Shown piece by piece: positions 9,187-18,408 of a stretch of DNA of 36,314 bases. The translations under genes and the position numbers were made by a program. Position 1 is the stretch's first letter. The number at the start of each line of letters is the position of its first letter. The stretch covers positions 1 to 36,314 of the forward strand of contig JAILZQ010000010.1 in NCBI GenBank assembly GCA_023512415.1, given 5' to 3'. Below the pieces are notes generated by a model. The model searched no databases, was not told the DNA's origin, and saw only the letters and a program-made list of their open reading frames with translations. This DNA comes from Geminicoccaceae bacterium. GTDB lineage: Bacteria > Pseudomonadota > Alphaproteobacteria > Geminicoccales > Geminicoccaceae.

Positions 9187-10004
9187 CGCTGGGCGAGGAG
9201 CGCGATCAGCACCGGCGGGACGATCGCGGTCATCGCCCGCACCCCCATGAACCAGAACTGCACGCCCCGGGTGTCGACGGCGCCGGCGATGTGGACCGGC
9301 ACGGTGATCGCGTTGCGGCTCGAGAGCGCCACGGCGAACAGGAACTCGTTCCAGGTGAAAGCGAAGACGATGAGCCCGGTGGCGGCCAGCGTGGGGGCAG
9401 CGAGCGGCAGGGCGATCCGCCAGAAGGCGCCCCAGTGCGAGGCGCCGTCGACGAGCGCCGCCTCCTCGAGCTCGAGCGGCAGGTCGAGGAAGGTCTGGCG
9501 GAGGATGACGACCACGAAGGGCAGCACGAAGGTGGCGTTGACCAGGATCAGCGCGAGGTGCGTGTCGAGTAGGCCGAGCGCGCGCATCACGAGGTAGAAG
9601 GGCACGACGGTCGCGACGGGCGGCAGGACGCGCTGGGAGAGGAACCAGATCGTGATGTCGCGGTTCTTCCAGCGGGCGAAGCGGAAGCGGGCGACCGCGT
9701 AGGCCGCGGGCGTGCCGAGCAGGAGGGCGAGTGCGGCGGCGCCGCTCGCCACGATCGTGCTGTTGGCGAGCGAGCGCAGGGTCTCGGGGGTGCCGACCTG
9801 GTCGATCCAGTTGGCGAGAGTGGGCGTGAAGTTGACCCAGGGAATGCCGAACCCCGCGACGGTGAAGGTGTCGAGCGGGTTGCGCAGCGACTGCGAGAAG
9901 GCCCAGTAGATCGGGAAGAGGAAGACGAACGCCACGAGCACGGCGGCCAGGGAAGCCAAGCCGTCGGCGAGGCTCGCACCGCGGCGTGCGGCGGGCTCAG
10001 CCAT
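9144..10004 (-). CDS. Carbohydrate ABC transporter permease, MalG/UgpE type (CUT1)
   Basis: ATG at 10004; FVFLFPIYWAFSQSLRNPLDTF, EAALVDGASHWGAFWRIALPLAAPTLAATGLIVFAFTWNEFLFAVAL (EAA loop), AQRYIVRGLTLGAVKG C-terminus. Confidence 0.95.
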   Translation of the reverse strand: MAEPAARRGASLADGLASLAAVLVAFVFLFPIYWAFSQSLRNPLDTFTVAGFGIPWVNFTPTLANWIDQVGTPETLRSLANSTIVASGAAALALLLGTPAAYAVARFRFARWKNRDITIWFLSQRVLPPVATVVPFYLVMRALGLLDTHLALILVNATFVLPFVVVILRQTFLDLPLELEEAALVDGASHWGAFWRIALPLAAPTLAATGLIVFAFTWNEFLFAVALSSRNAITVPVHIAGAVDTRGVQFWFMGVRAMTAIVPPVLIALLAQRYIVRGLTLGAVKG

Positions 10005-10941
10005 AGCTCTCCCGCATCCTCCGGAAGAAGAGCGTGATGACGACCATGACCACGGCCAGGAGCCCGTAGGCCATGGCCGAGGCGTAGCCGAGATCGAAGA
10101 ACCGCAGCCCCGTGCGGAACGCCAGCATCGAGTAGGGCTGCGTGGCGGTACCCGGCCCACCGCCGGTCATGGCGAAGGGGATGTCGAACAGCTTCAAGGC
10201 TTCGGCGAGGCGGATCAGCAGCACGATCACGAAGGTCGGGGTCAAGAGCGGCACGAGCACCTTGGTGAGCAGGTCCCAGTTCGAGGCCCCGTCGATCCGC
10301 GCCGCCTCGTAGAGATCGTCCGGCACAGCTTGCAGGGCCGCCAAGATCACGAGGAAGCAGAACGGCGTCCACTGCCAGATGTCGACCAACGCCACCGAGA
10401 CGAGTGCCCAGGTCGGGTTGGACAACCAGGGGATCCCGGTCCAGGCCAGAGGCCCGCCGACCTCGTAGAAGATCGTGAAGAAGACGTAGCCCACGGCCAA
10501 CGGGGTGGCGAAGATCGGCAGGATCATGGCCGCCCGCAGCACGCTCCGGCCCATGATCCTGCGGTTGAAGAGTAGCGCCAGGAGGAATCCGAGCCCGATC
10601 TCCGCCGGCACCGCGAGCAGGAGGAAGACGAGCGTGACGCGGACGGCATCCGCGACCTGCGGATCGGCCAGCAGCCTGCGGAAATTGTCGAGCCCGATGA
10701 ACGTCGTCGTCGTGACGGTCTCGCGCAGCACGACGTTGCGCAATTTGGGCTGACCGTCCTCCAACAGCGGGCGGCCCTGATCGTCCAGGACCGGCTGCTG
10801 GACCCGCTTGATCTCGACCTTCTGCTCGACCTTGAAGAAAGCGAGGTAGAGGGAATAGCCGAGCGGGAAGACGGTGAAGGCGAGCACCCACAAGACCGCG
10901 GGTGCCAGGAACAGGAAGCGGATCCGGCCGGTCCAGCGCAT
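9997..10941 (-). CDS. Carbohydrate ABC transporter permease, MalF/UgpA type (CUT1)
   Basis: RFLFLAPAVLWVLAFTVFPLGYSLYLAFFKV, YEAARIDGASNWDLLTKVLVPLLTPTFVIVLLIRLAEALKLFDIPFAMTGGGPGTATQPYSMLAFRTGLRFFDLGYASAMAY. Confidence 0.95.
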   Translation of the reverse strand: MRWTGRIRFLFLAPAVLWVLAFTVFPLGYSLYLAFFKVEQKVEIKRVQQPVLDDQGRPLLEDGQPKLRNVVLRETVTTTTFIGLDNFRRLLADPQVADAVRVTLVFLLLAVPAEIGLGFLLALLFNRRIMGRSVLRAAMILPIFATPLAVGYVFFTIFYEVGGPLAWTGIPWLSNPTWALVSVALVDIWQWTPFCFLVILAALQAVPDDLYEAARIDGASNWDLLTKVLVPLLTPTFVIVLLIRLAEALKLFDIPFAMTGGGPGTATQPYSMLAFRTGLRFFDLGYASAMAYGLLAVVMVVITLFFRRMRESYG

Positions 10942-10954
10942 CGATCGCGCCCGA

Positions 10955-10990
10955 CGGTCCCGGCCGGACCTCGCCCCCCGACCGGGACCG
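10955..10990 (-). repeat. Inverted repeat between substrate-binding protein and first permease (possible mRNA stabiliser/attenuator)
   Basis: CGGTCCCGG (10955-10963) and its exact reverse complement CCGGGACCG (10982-10990), 18-nt spacer, in the 66-nt intergenic region. Confidence 0.6.
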
Positions 10991-11007
10991 CCGGGATCAG
11001 CCCGGGA

Positions 11008-12654
11008 TCACTCCTTGTAGCCGATCGCCGCGCGATAGTCCGCGAGCTGCTTGTCGCGGCCGATCCGGTTGGTCACGCCCTGCCAGGCCGCGGCGGTGTC
11101 GTCGAGGGCCTGCTTGGCATTCTTCGCCCCGGACATCGCCGCCGACAGGTTCTTGTCGAGGATGTCCCAATACTCGAAGGTGCCCGGGATCCGCAGATAG
11201 GTGAGTGTGGTCGGCGCGTAGAACAGAGCCTTGTAGGCCTTCGTGTAGGTCTTGGCGTCGTTCGGATCCCAGCCGGCCTTGACGTACTCGTCGAGTCTGG
11301 CCGTACCACCGTCCTCCTCGAGGAACTGGTAGGAAAAGCCGGGGTCGACGCCGTCCCAGCCGTACATCGCCATGAGCTTGGAGACCGGCGGGATCGCCAT
11401 CAGCGACAGGAAGGAGTAAGTCGCCTCGGGGTTGGCCGAGTAGTTGGAGATCACCCCGTGCCAGGAGCCGCCCGTGGTGTTGCCGACCGGGCGCGGCTTG
11501 TCGAGCTTCACCCAGCTCTGCTTGGCGAAGTCCCAATACTCGTTGGAAGAGGGCAGCATCGCCGCGGCGCAATCGCCCGGGATCTTCGAGCGTGCCTTGT
11601 CCTGGCAGAGCGCACCCACGTCACCCCAGGAGAACACGAAGACGGCCTTGCCGCGCAGGAAATAGTCCCACGCCTCACCGAGCGACCAGCCGACCTGCGC
11701 AGCCGGGCCGGTCTTGTGCAGCTCCTGGAGGAACTCGAGCGCCTTGACGTGCCCCGGGCTGTTGATGAGCGGCTTCATGTCGGCCGGGTCGAACCAGTAG
11801 ACATTCTGTGTCCGGGTCACCTTGTCACCCGGGTTGATCACGAACGAAGCCGACAGCGACTGGAAATGGTAATGGCCCTGCTCGCCGACCTTGAGGTGCA
11901 GCACGGTGCCGCTGTCCGGCTCGGCATCGTTCTTGTCCCAGTTCTTACCGTTGAAATATTTCGAGATGTCGAGCAGTTGCTGCCAGGTGGCCGGCGGCGA
12001 CGGGAGGTCGTAGCCGAACTGCGCCTTGAAGGCCGCCCGATGCTCGGGATTCTCGAGCGCCGACTTGCGGTAGTAGAGAACCTGGCCGTCGGCGTCGTTC
12101 AGCACGCCGTAGGACTTGCCCTCCCACTGGTGCAGCGTCTTGAGCGAGGGCGGCATCACGTCGTACGACCATTGCGGGTACTTGCCCGACTTCATCAGGT
12201 CGTCGATCTGGTAGCCGTAACCGGCCGGCACGATGTCGCCGTACCAGAACGCGCCCACCATGAAGGCGTCGTACTGACCGGTGCCGTTCCTCAGATCGAG
12301 CATCATCTTGGTGTAGTGCTCGGCGAACGGCAGCTCGACGATGTTGACCTTGCCGCCCGAGATCTCCTCCCAGATCGGTCGGAAGCTGTAGAGCGGGCCG
12401 GAGATGCCGCCCTTCGGGCCGGCGCCGTTGACCGTGACGCTGATCGTGACGCCTTTGAAGGGCTGCTTGCCGGGGCCGAACGCGCTGCCCAGCATGCTCT
12501 GCGGCACGGTGATCCGGGCGTTGTCGTATTCCGGTCCGAGCTTCAAGGTCGCCGTGCCGTCGGCGTTCCAATCGACGTACTGGCCGGCGCGAGCGGTTCC
12601 CGCGAGCAAGGCCAGTGCCGCGCTGCCGACGAGGAGCATCGTCCTGGTATGCAT
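11008..12654 (-). CDS. Carbohydrate ABC transporter extracellular substrate-binding protein (family 1-like)
   Basis: MHTRTMLLVGSAALALLAGTARA signal peptide; GKVNIVELPFAEHYTKMMLDLRNGTGQYDAFMVGAFWYGDIVPAG, YGVLNDADGQVLYYRKSAL, GKAVFVFSWGDVG; 548 aa, followed by two CUT1 permeases. Confidence 0.9.
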   Translation of the reverse strand: MHTRTMLLVGSAALALLAGTARAGQYVDWNADGTATLKLGPEYDNARITVPQSMLGSAFGPGKQPFKGVTISVTVNGAGPKGGISGPLYSFRPIWEEISGGKVNIVELPFAEHYTKMMLDLRNGTGQYDAFMVGAFWYGDIVPAGYGYQIDDLMKSGKYPQWSYDVMPPSLKTLHQWEGKSYGVLNDADGQVLYYRKSALENPEHRAAFKAQFGYDLPSPPATWQQLLDISKYFNGKNWDKNDAEPDSGTVLHLKVGEQGHYHFQSLSASFVINPGDKVTRTQNVYWFDPADMKPLINSPGHVKALEFLQELHKTGPAAQVGWSLGEAWDYFLRGKAVFVFSWGDVGALCQDKARSKIPGDCAAAMLPSSNEYWDFAKQSWVKLDKPRPVGNTTGGSWHGVISNYSANPEATYSFLSLMAIPPVSKLMAMYGWDGVDPGFSYQFLEEDGGTARLDEYVKAGWDPNDAKTYTKAYKALFYAPTTLTYLRIPGTFEYWDILDKNLSAAMSGAKNAKQALDDTAAAWQGVTNRIGRDKQLADYRAAIGYKE

Positions 12655-12733
12655 CCGTACCTCCCTGATGGTCTCGTCGCGGCCCGCGGTCGGCGCCGGG
12701 CCGCTCGTTCCATCTCTAGGCCGATTTCGCCGC

Positions 12734-14266
12734 TCAGCAACCCCCGCGCGCCGCCGCGAGCCGGCGATGCAGCGCCCGCGTCCCGGCGCAGGCCTCGCCG
12801 TAAGCGGCGAGCAGGGCCCGGGCCGCGGCGGGCGGCCAGCCGGCGAGCGGCGGGACGTGCTCGAAGGCGAGCTCGAGGCCGGCGCGAGCCGCCTCGAGCC
12901 CCGGCCACAGCCCGGCGGCGATCCCGCCCAGCAAGGCCGCGCCCAAGGCCACGGCCTCGGGCATCTCGGCCACCGCGATCGGGCGGCCGAAGAGCGCGGC
13001 CTTGATCTCGAGGAGGAGCCGGTTCTTCGTGCTGCCGCCGATCGCCCGGCAACACTCGGGCAGCGGCCGGCCGAGCAGCTCGCACAGCCGCTCGAGCATG
13101 TGCTGCCAGTCGAGTGCCACACCCTCGAGCACCGCGCGGAACAGGCACGCCGCATCGCACTCCGGGGTGATGCCGAGGAGCGTGCCGTGGCCGTCCGGAT
13201 CGTCGGTCGGCGGCGAGGCGAAGCGCAAATGGGGCAGGAACAGGAGGCCGCGCGCCCCGGGCGGGACGCCGCGCGCCGCTTCGACCAAGGCTTCGCGCGC
13301 GAGCTCCGGGGCGACCAGGCCGTGGCACCAATCGATCGCCGCGGCCGAGGTGGCGAGCCCGGTGAGCACGTAGGGGATCGGCCGATCGACCCGAACCAAG
13401 CCCTGGTTGAAACCGACCGCGGCGAGCCGGCCGTCGAGGACCGGGACCTCGAGCGGCAGCGCCAACCCCTCGGCCGTGCCCATGCTGTCGAGCACCGTGG
13501 TCGGCTCCACGACCCCCGCCGCCAGCATCCCGATCACGTGATCGTGGCCGCCCACCCCGATCGCGCAGGAGGCGGGGAGCCCCGTGGCGGCGGCGATCTC
13601 CACCGCGAGCCCACCGATGCGCGTGCCCGACGGCAGGATCTCGGGCAAGAGCCGCGGCCCGATCCTCGCGCCTTCGAGGAGCTCGACCGACCAGCATCCG
13701 CGGGCGAGGTCGAACAGGCCGGTACGCGAGGCGAGGCTCGAATCGGTCGCTCGCGCGCCGCCCAGCCGGAAGGCGAGCCAGTCGGCGACGTGCAGCCAGC
13801 GGCGCGCGGCGGCGAAGGCCTCGGGCGTGTGACGGGCGTGCCAGGCGAGCTTCAAGACCCCCAGGATCGGATCCGGGGTGACGCCCGCGATTCGCGCCAG
13901 TCGGTCTGCCGACAAGCGGGCCACGACCTCCCGCCGCTCGGCCGACGGGCGCGGGTCGTACCAGGCGAGCATCGGCGCGACGGGGCGGTCGCGGGCATCG
14001 AGCAAGACCCCCGATTCGCCCACACTCGCGACCGCGAGCCCGGCTACCCGGTCCGGCCGGTCGAGCCGCGCGGCGAGCTCGGCCAAGGCCGCGACCGTCG
14101 TCGCGACCAGCTCGTCCGCGTCGAGCTCGGCGAGCCCCGGGGCCGGCTCGTGCCACGGCGTCGGCCGGCCCGCCTCGGCCAGGACTCGGCCGGCCGGGGT
14201 GAAGGCGAGCGCGCGCACCCGGCTCGTCCCGGCATCGACCCCGACGAGCACCGGCTCGGTGGGCAT
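12734..14266 (-). CDS. FGGY-family carbohydrate kinase
   Basis: VLVGVDAGTSRVRALAFTPAGRVLAEA (phosphate 1 motif), VLDSMGTAEG, AIGGSTKNRLLLEIKAALFGRPIAVAEMPEAVALGAALLGGIAAGL (C-terminal FGGY signature). Confidence 0.93.
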   Translation of the reverse strand: MPTEPVLVGVDAGTSRVRALAFTPAGRVLAEAGRPTPWHEPAPGLAELDADELVATTVAALAELAARLDRPDRVAGLAVASVGESGVLLDARDRPVAPMLAWYDPRPSAERREVVARLSADRLARIAGVTPDPILGVLKLAWHARHTPEAFAAARRWLHVADWLAFRLGGARATDSSLASRTGLFDLARGCWSVELLEGARIGPRLLPEILPSGTRIGGLAVEIAAATGLPASCAIGVGGHDHVIGMLAAGVVEPTTVLDSMGTAEGLALPLEVPVLDGRLAAVGFNQGLVRVDRPIPYVLTGLATSAAAIDWCHGLVAPELAREALVEAARGVPPGARGLLFLPHLRFASPPTDDPDGHGTLLGITPECDAACLFRAVLEGVALDWQHMLERLCELLGRPLPECCRAIGGSTKNRLLLEIKAALFGRPIAVAEMPEAVALGAALLGGIAAGLWPGLEAARAGLELAFEHVPPLAGWPPAAARALLAAYGEACAGTRALHRRLAAARGGC

Positions 14267-14279
14267 CGCAGCCGACCGC

Positions 14280-15056
14280 TCAGCCGGCGAGCGCCGCTTC
14301 CACCTCGGCGCGCGGCGCCCCGCGCAAGGTCGCGCGCAGGGCCCGCACCATTCGCTCGGGCTGGGCGTGCTGCCAGATGTTGCGGCCGAACACGACCCCC
14401 TTGCCACCTTCCGCCACGCTGTCGGCGACCATCGCGAGGACCGCCCGGTCGTCGGGCAGGCGCGGCCCGCCGGCGATCAGAACCGGCGCCGGGCAGCTCC
14501 GGACCACCCGGGCGAAGCCGGCGCGGTCGTGGGGGAAATAGGTCTTGAGGATGTCGGCGCCGTGCTCGAAGGCGATCCGGCAGGCATCCGCCATCAGGCC
14601 CGGATCGTTGGTGTCGGCGATCGCGGGATGCCGACAGGGCAGGGCTTCGACCATCACCGGCAGGCCGCGCGCCAGGGCTTCGCCGCAGACGCGGGCGACG
14701 ATCTCGAGGGTCCGCAGCTCGCAGGCCGCCCCCATGAAGTACATGAGGCACACCCCGTCGACGCCGAGCCGGGCCGCGTCGTCGAGCGTGTGGAGGAGGG
14801 ACCATTCGCTGTTCTCGAGCCAGCGCTCCTTGAGCAGCGAGGGTCCGCCGTCGAGCCGCAGGAAGGTCGGCACACGGCCGATCAGCCGGCCGCGGAAGCG
14901 CTTGACCACCCCGAAGCTGGTCATCACCGCGTCGGCACCGGCCTCGAGCACCCGGTCGAGCACCGCCCCCGGATCCTCGAGGCCGGCCACCGCTCCCATC
15001 GCTCGGGCGTGGTCCATCGCCACGACCAGCCTCGGCCGATCGAGATCGAGCCGCAT
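14280..15056 (-). CDS. Class I aldolase, DhnA/LsrF-like (DeoC/LacD superfamily)
   Basis: HGADILKTYFPHDRAGFARVVRSCPAPVLIAGGPRLPDDRAVLAMVADSVAEGGKGVVFGRNIWQHAQPERMVRAL: Schiff-base Lys in the IKTYF motif and phosphate-binding IAGG / GRNIWQ motifs. Confidence 0.85.
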   Translation of the reverse strand: MRLDLDRPRLVVAMDHARAMGAVAGLEDPGAVLDRVLEAGADAVMTSFGVVKRFRGRLIGRVPTFLRLDGGPSLLKERWLENSEWSLLHTLDDAARLGVDGVCLMYFMGAACELRTLEIVARVCGEALARGLPVMVEALPCRHPAIADTNDPGLMADACRIAFEHGADILKTYFPHDRAGFARVVRSCPAPVLIAGGPRLPDDRAVLAMVADSVAEGGKGVVFGRNIWQHAQPERMVRALRATLRGAPRAEVEAALAG

Positions 15057-15245
15057 CTTCCCCGCCTCCCCTTCGCCGGGCGACGCCCCGTGGACAGTAT
15101 CGGCGCCCGCCGGGCGAGCAAGCGGGTCGCCGATCGCCTCCGCCGGCGGCCGGGGCGGCCTTCGTTACGGCGGCCCGGCCGGGGCGGGTTGCCGGGCCCG
15201 CGCGAGCGCGCAATGTTCGCGTCGCAGCGAACGGGAACGGGGCCG

Positions 15246-15887
15246 ATGGGCACGCTCGCGGAGCCGATCACGAAGGAGCGGATGGAAGGCGGCCGAGCAC
15301 CGCCGCACCGCTTCACCGTCGACGCGTACCACAAGATGGCCGAGACCGGGATCCTCGGCGAAGACGACCGGGTCGAGCTCCTGGACGGCGAGATCGTCGA
15401 CATGCCGCCCATCAGCGCCGAACACGCGGGCACGGTGAACCTGACGCTCGCCGCCTTCGCCCGCCGCGTCGTACACGGACGACATCTCCTCTCCGTGCAG
15501 AACCCGCTCCGGCTCGATCCCTGGAACGAGCCGGTTCCCGACCTCCTCGTGCTGCGCTGGCGGCAGGACGCCTACACGAAAGCGCTCCCGGGCCCGGCCG
15601 ACGTCCTCCTGCTCGTGGAAGTGATGCGCAGCAGCCACGACTACGACCGCCGGATCAAACTGCCGCTCTACGCCCGCTTCGGCATTCCCGAGGTCTGGCT
15701 CGTCGATCTGCCGGCCGAGCGGGTCGAGGTCCACCGCGAGCCTTCGGCCGAAGGCTACCGCTCGGTGCACACGGTCGGTCGGGGCGAGAAGGTCCGGGCC
15801 CTCCTGGTCGACGCGCTCGAGCTCGACGCGGCCGATCTTTTGCCGCCCCCGGGCTCGGCGGCAGCCGAGGACGCGCTCAGAGCGTGA
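15246..15887 (+). CDS. Uma2-family (DUF820) putative restriction-endonuclease-fold protein
   Basis: RFTVDAYHKMAETGILGEDDRVELLDGEIVDMPPISAEHA, PDLLVLRWR, DVLLLVEVMRSSHDYDRRIKLPLYARFGIPEVWLVDLPAERVEVHREP; alternative start ATG at 15213. Confidence 0.88.
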   Translation: MGTLAEPITKERMEGGRAPPHRFTVDAYHKMAETGILGEDDRVELLDGEIVDMPPISAEHAGTVNLTLAAFARRVVHGRHLLSVQNPLRLDPWNEPVPDLLVLRWRQDAYTKALPGPADVLLLVEVMRSSHDYDRRIKLPLYARFGIPEVWLVDLPAERVEVHREPSAEGYRSVHTVGRGEKVRALLVDALELDAADLLPPPGSAAAEDALRA

Positions 15888-16641
15888 CCGAGAGGCCGCC
15901 GTCGACGACGAGCACGTGGCCGTTGACGTAGGAGGCCGCGTCGGAAGCGAGGAACACGACCGCCCCACCGATCTCGTGCGGCTGGGCCCAGCGGCCGAGC
16001 GGCGTGCGCTTCTCGACCCAGGCGGTGAAGCCGGCGTCGGCCATGAGTGCCGTGTTCATCTCGGTCGCGAAATAGCCGGGTGCGATCGCGTTGACCGTGA
16101 TCCCCTTGGGCCCGAGCTCGGCCGCCATCGAGCGGGTGAGGCCGTGCAGGCCCGTCTTGGCCGCGGCGTAGCCGTGGATCGTCGGGCGGGCGAGGATGGC
16201 GATCACCGACCCGGTCGAGATGATCCGCCCCCGCCCCTGCGGGATCATGAGCTTGGCGGCCTCGCGGGCGAGCCGGAAGGCGGCCACGAGATGGCTCTGC
16301 AAGAGCCGCTCGAAATCGGCATCCGTCCATTCGGTCAACGGCACGCGGTGCTGGATGCCGGCATTGTTGACGAGGATGTCGAGCCGGCCGTGGACCTCGC
16401 GGATCTTCTCGATCGCATCGAGGGTGGCCGCGGCATCCGTCACGTCGAAGGCCAAGGGCTCGGCGTGGTAGCCGAGATCCGTGAGCTTCTTGGCGGCGGC
16501 GGCGATCGTCTCGGGGTTGCGGCCGTTGAGGACCACCCGGGCGCCGTGGGCCGCGAGCGCCTCGGCCATGGCGAAGCCGAGACCGCGCGAGGCGCCGGTG
16601 ACGAGCGCGATCCGATCCTCGAGCCAAAAGAGGCTGGACAT
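15877..16641 (-). CDS. SDR-family oxidoreductase (gluconate 5-dehydrogenase-like)
   Basis: IALVTGASRGLGFAMAEALAAHGA, LVNNAGIQHRVPL, YAAAKTGLHGLTRSMAAELGPKGITVNAIAPGYFATEMN, FLASDAASYVNGHVLVVDGG. Confidence 0.93.
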   Translation of the reverse strand: MSSLFWLEDRIALVTGASRGLGFAMAEALAAHGARVVLNGRNPETIAAAAKKLTDLGYHAEPLAFDVTDAAATLDAIEKIREVHGRLDILVNNAGIQHRVPLTEWTDADFERLLQSHLVAAFRLAREAAKLMIPQGRGRIISTGSVIAILARPTIHGYAAAKTGLHGLTRSMAAELGPKGITVNAIAPGYFATEMNTALMADAGFTAWVEKRTPLGRWAQPHEIGGAVVFLASDAASYVNGHVLVVDGGLSVTL

Positions 16642-16692
16642 CCGGTCCCTCCCCGACCATCGCTGCAGCCGCTGCTACACGAAGGAGCGGGC

Positions 16693-17559
16693 ATGGCAAA
16701 GGCCGCGGCGCGCGACCCGGGCATCGCCCGGCGGGCGGTCCGCCTCCAGGCGGCCGGTGCCGGCATCCACGGCGAACGGGTCGAGCCGGAGGGCGCGCCC
16801 GCCGCACCCGTCCTCGTCCTCCTCCACGAGGGCCTCGGCTCGACCGGGTTCTGGAAGGACCTGCCGGAGGTGCTGGCCGCCCGTCACGACCTGCCGATCT
16901 TCCTCTACGATCGACGGGGCTACGGCCGCTCCGACCCCGAGCCCCTACCCCGCTCGCTCGACTATCTCGACCGGATGGCGCTCGTGGAATTGCCGGCCGT
17001 GCTCGATGCCGCCGGGATCGACCGAGCGATCCTCTTGGGCCACAGCGACGGCGGGACGATCGCGCTCTTGGCCGCCGCGGCCTTCCCCGAACGGATCGCG
17101 GCCGTGATCGCGATCGCCGCCCACGTCTTCGTCGAGGACGCGACGATCGCCGGGATCCGCGCCGCGGTCGCGGCCTTCGAGGCCGGCGATCTCCGCCAAA
17201 GGCTCGCCCCCTTCCACGGCGAGCGCAGCGAGGCGGTCTTCCGCGCCTGGGCGGAGACCTGGCTCGACCCGCGCTTCCGCACCTGGACCATCGAGGACCG
17301 GCTCGCCGCCGTCCGCTGTCCCTTGCTCGTCCTCCAAGGCGAGGCCGACGAATACGCCACGCCCGCACAAGTCGAGGCGATCGCTCGCGGCGTGCGGGGA
17401 CCCGTGCGGACGGTGCTCTTGCCCGGGGCGGGTCACGTCCCGCACCATCGTGCACGGGCGCCGACGCTCGCGGCGATCGACTCGTTTCTCGACGCGCTGC
17501 GGGCGGGCGCGTTCGGGGAGGCTCCTGGATGCCGCTTCGAGGCAAGCGCGCGATCGTGA
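16693..17559 (+). CDS. Alpha/beta hydrolase
   Basis: VLVLLHEGLGSTGFWKDLPE, FLYDRRGYGRSDP, ILLGHSDGGTIALLAAAAFPERI (nucleophile elbow), LLVLQGEADEYATPAQVEAI, LPGAGHVPHH. Confidence 0.9.
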   Translation: MAKAAARDPGIARRAVRLQAAGAGIHGERVEPEGAPAAPVLVLLHEGLGSTGFWKDLPEVLAARHDLPIFLYDRRGYGRSDPEPLPRSLDYLDRMALVELPAVLDAAGIDRAILLGHSDGGTIALLAAAAFPERIAAVIAIAAHVFVEDATIAGIRAAVAAFEAGDLRQRLAPFHGERSEAVFRAWAETWLDPRFRTWTIEDRLAAVRCPLLVLQGEADEYATPAQVEAIARGVRGPVRTVLLPGAGHVPHHRARAPTLAAIDSFLDALRAGAFGEAPGCRFEASARS

Positions 17560-18308
17560 CCGGAGCCGCGGCCGGGATCGGCCGGGCGATCGCCGAGCGG
17601 CTCGCGCGCGCGGGTGCCACGCTCACCTTGATCGACCGCGCCGGCGACGCGGTCGAGGGGGCGGCCGCGGCTTTACGCGCGCGGGGAGTCCAGGCCCGCG
17701 CCCTCGTCCTCGACATGGCCGAGCTCGACTTGGTGGAGCCCGCGATCCGCCGCGCCGCCGAAGCCATGGGTGGGCTCGAGATCCTCGTCAACAATGCCGG
17801 GATCGCCGCACAGAAGCCGTTCCTCGAGCACGGGCTCGGCGATTTCGAGCGGATCTACCGGATCAATGTCTTCGCCCTGTTCGCCGCGAGCCGGGCGGCG
17901 GCCGCTTGGATGGTCGAGCACCGGGTGCCGGGCCGGATCGTCAACATCGCTTCGGTGGCCGGGCTGCGCGGCTCGACCGGCCGGTCGGCCTACGGTAGCT
18001 CGAAGGCAGCCGTGATCAACCTGACGCAAGTGGCGGCCCAAGAGCTCGCACCGTTCGGGATCACGGTGAACGCGGTGGCCCCCGGGCCGATCGAGACCGA
18101 CATGGTCAAGGCGGTGCACACCGAGCGCACGCGCGCGGGCTGGCTGCGCGAGGTGCCGATGGGCCGCTACGGCGAGCCCGCCGACGTCGCCGAGGCGGTC
18201 GCCTATCTGGTCTCGGACGGTGCCGGCTACGTGACCGGACACGTGCTCTGCGTCGACGGCGGCTTCGCCGGGGCGGGACTGTTGATTCCGGTCGAGGATC
18301 TGGGCTGA
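17529..18308 (+). CDS. SDR-family oxidoreductase
   Basis: RAIVTGAAAGIGRAIAERLARAG, LVNNAGIAAQKPF, RSAYGSSKAAVINLTQVAAQELAPFGITVNAVAPGPIETDM, GYVTGHVLCVDGGF; 31-nt overlap with the upstream gene. Confidence 0.93.
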   Translation: MPLRGKRAIVTGAAAGIGRAIAERLARAGATLTLIDRAGDAVEGAAAALRARGVQARALVLDMAELDLVEPAIRRAAEAMGGLEILVNNAGIAAQKPFLEHGLGDFERIYRINVFALFAASRAAAAWMVEHRVPGRIVNIASVAGLRGSTGRSAYGSSKAAVINLTQVAAQELAPFGITVNAVAPGPIETDMVKAVHTERTRAGWLREVPMGRYGEPADVAEAVAYLVSDGAGYVTGHVLCVDGGFAGAGLLIPVEDLG

Positions 18309-18408
18309 GCGGAGACCTGCGCCGGGCGAGCCCCTCCGGCTCGCGGCGACGGGTCGACCGCGCGAAGGCCGGGCTCTAGGCTCTCGCGCGGGCAAGGAGG
18401 AGAACGCC

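Noticed and set aside
11458-14548. Long plus-strand ORFs (11458..13005, 12404..14548) over the sugar operon
   Set aside because: Antisense to the substrate-binding protein and FGGY kinase; composition typical of non-coding high-GC frames.
14280-15056. Calling the kinase/aldolase pair a true AI-2 (lsrK/lsrF) system
   Set aside because: The transporter is CUT1-type rather than LsrACDB-type and LsrG/LsrR are not seen; only family-level resemblance can be supported.
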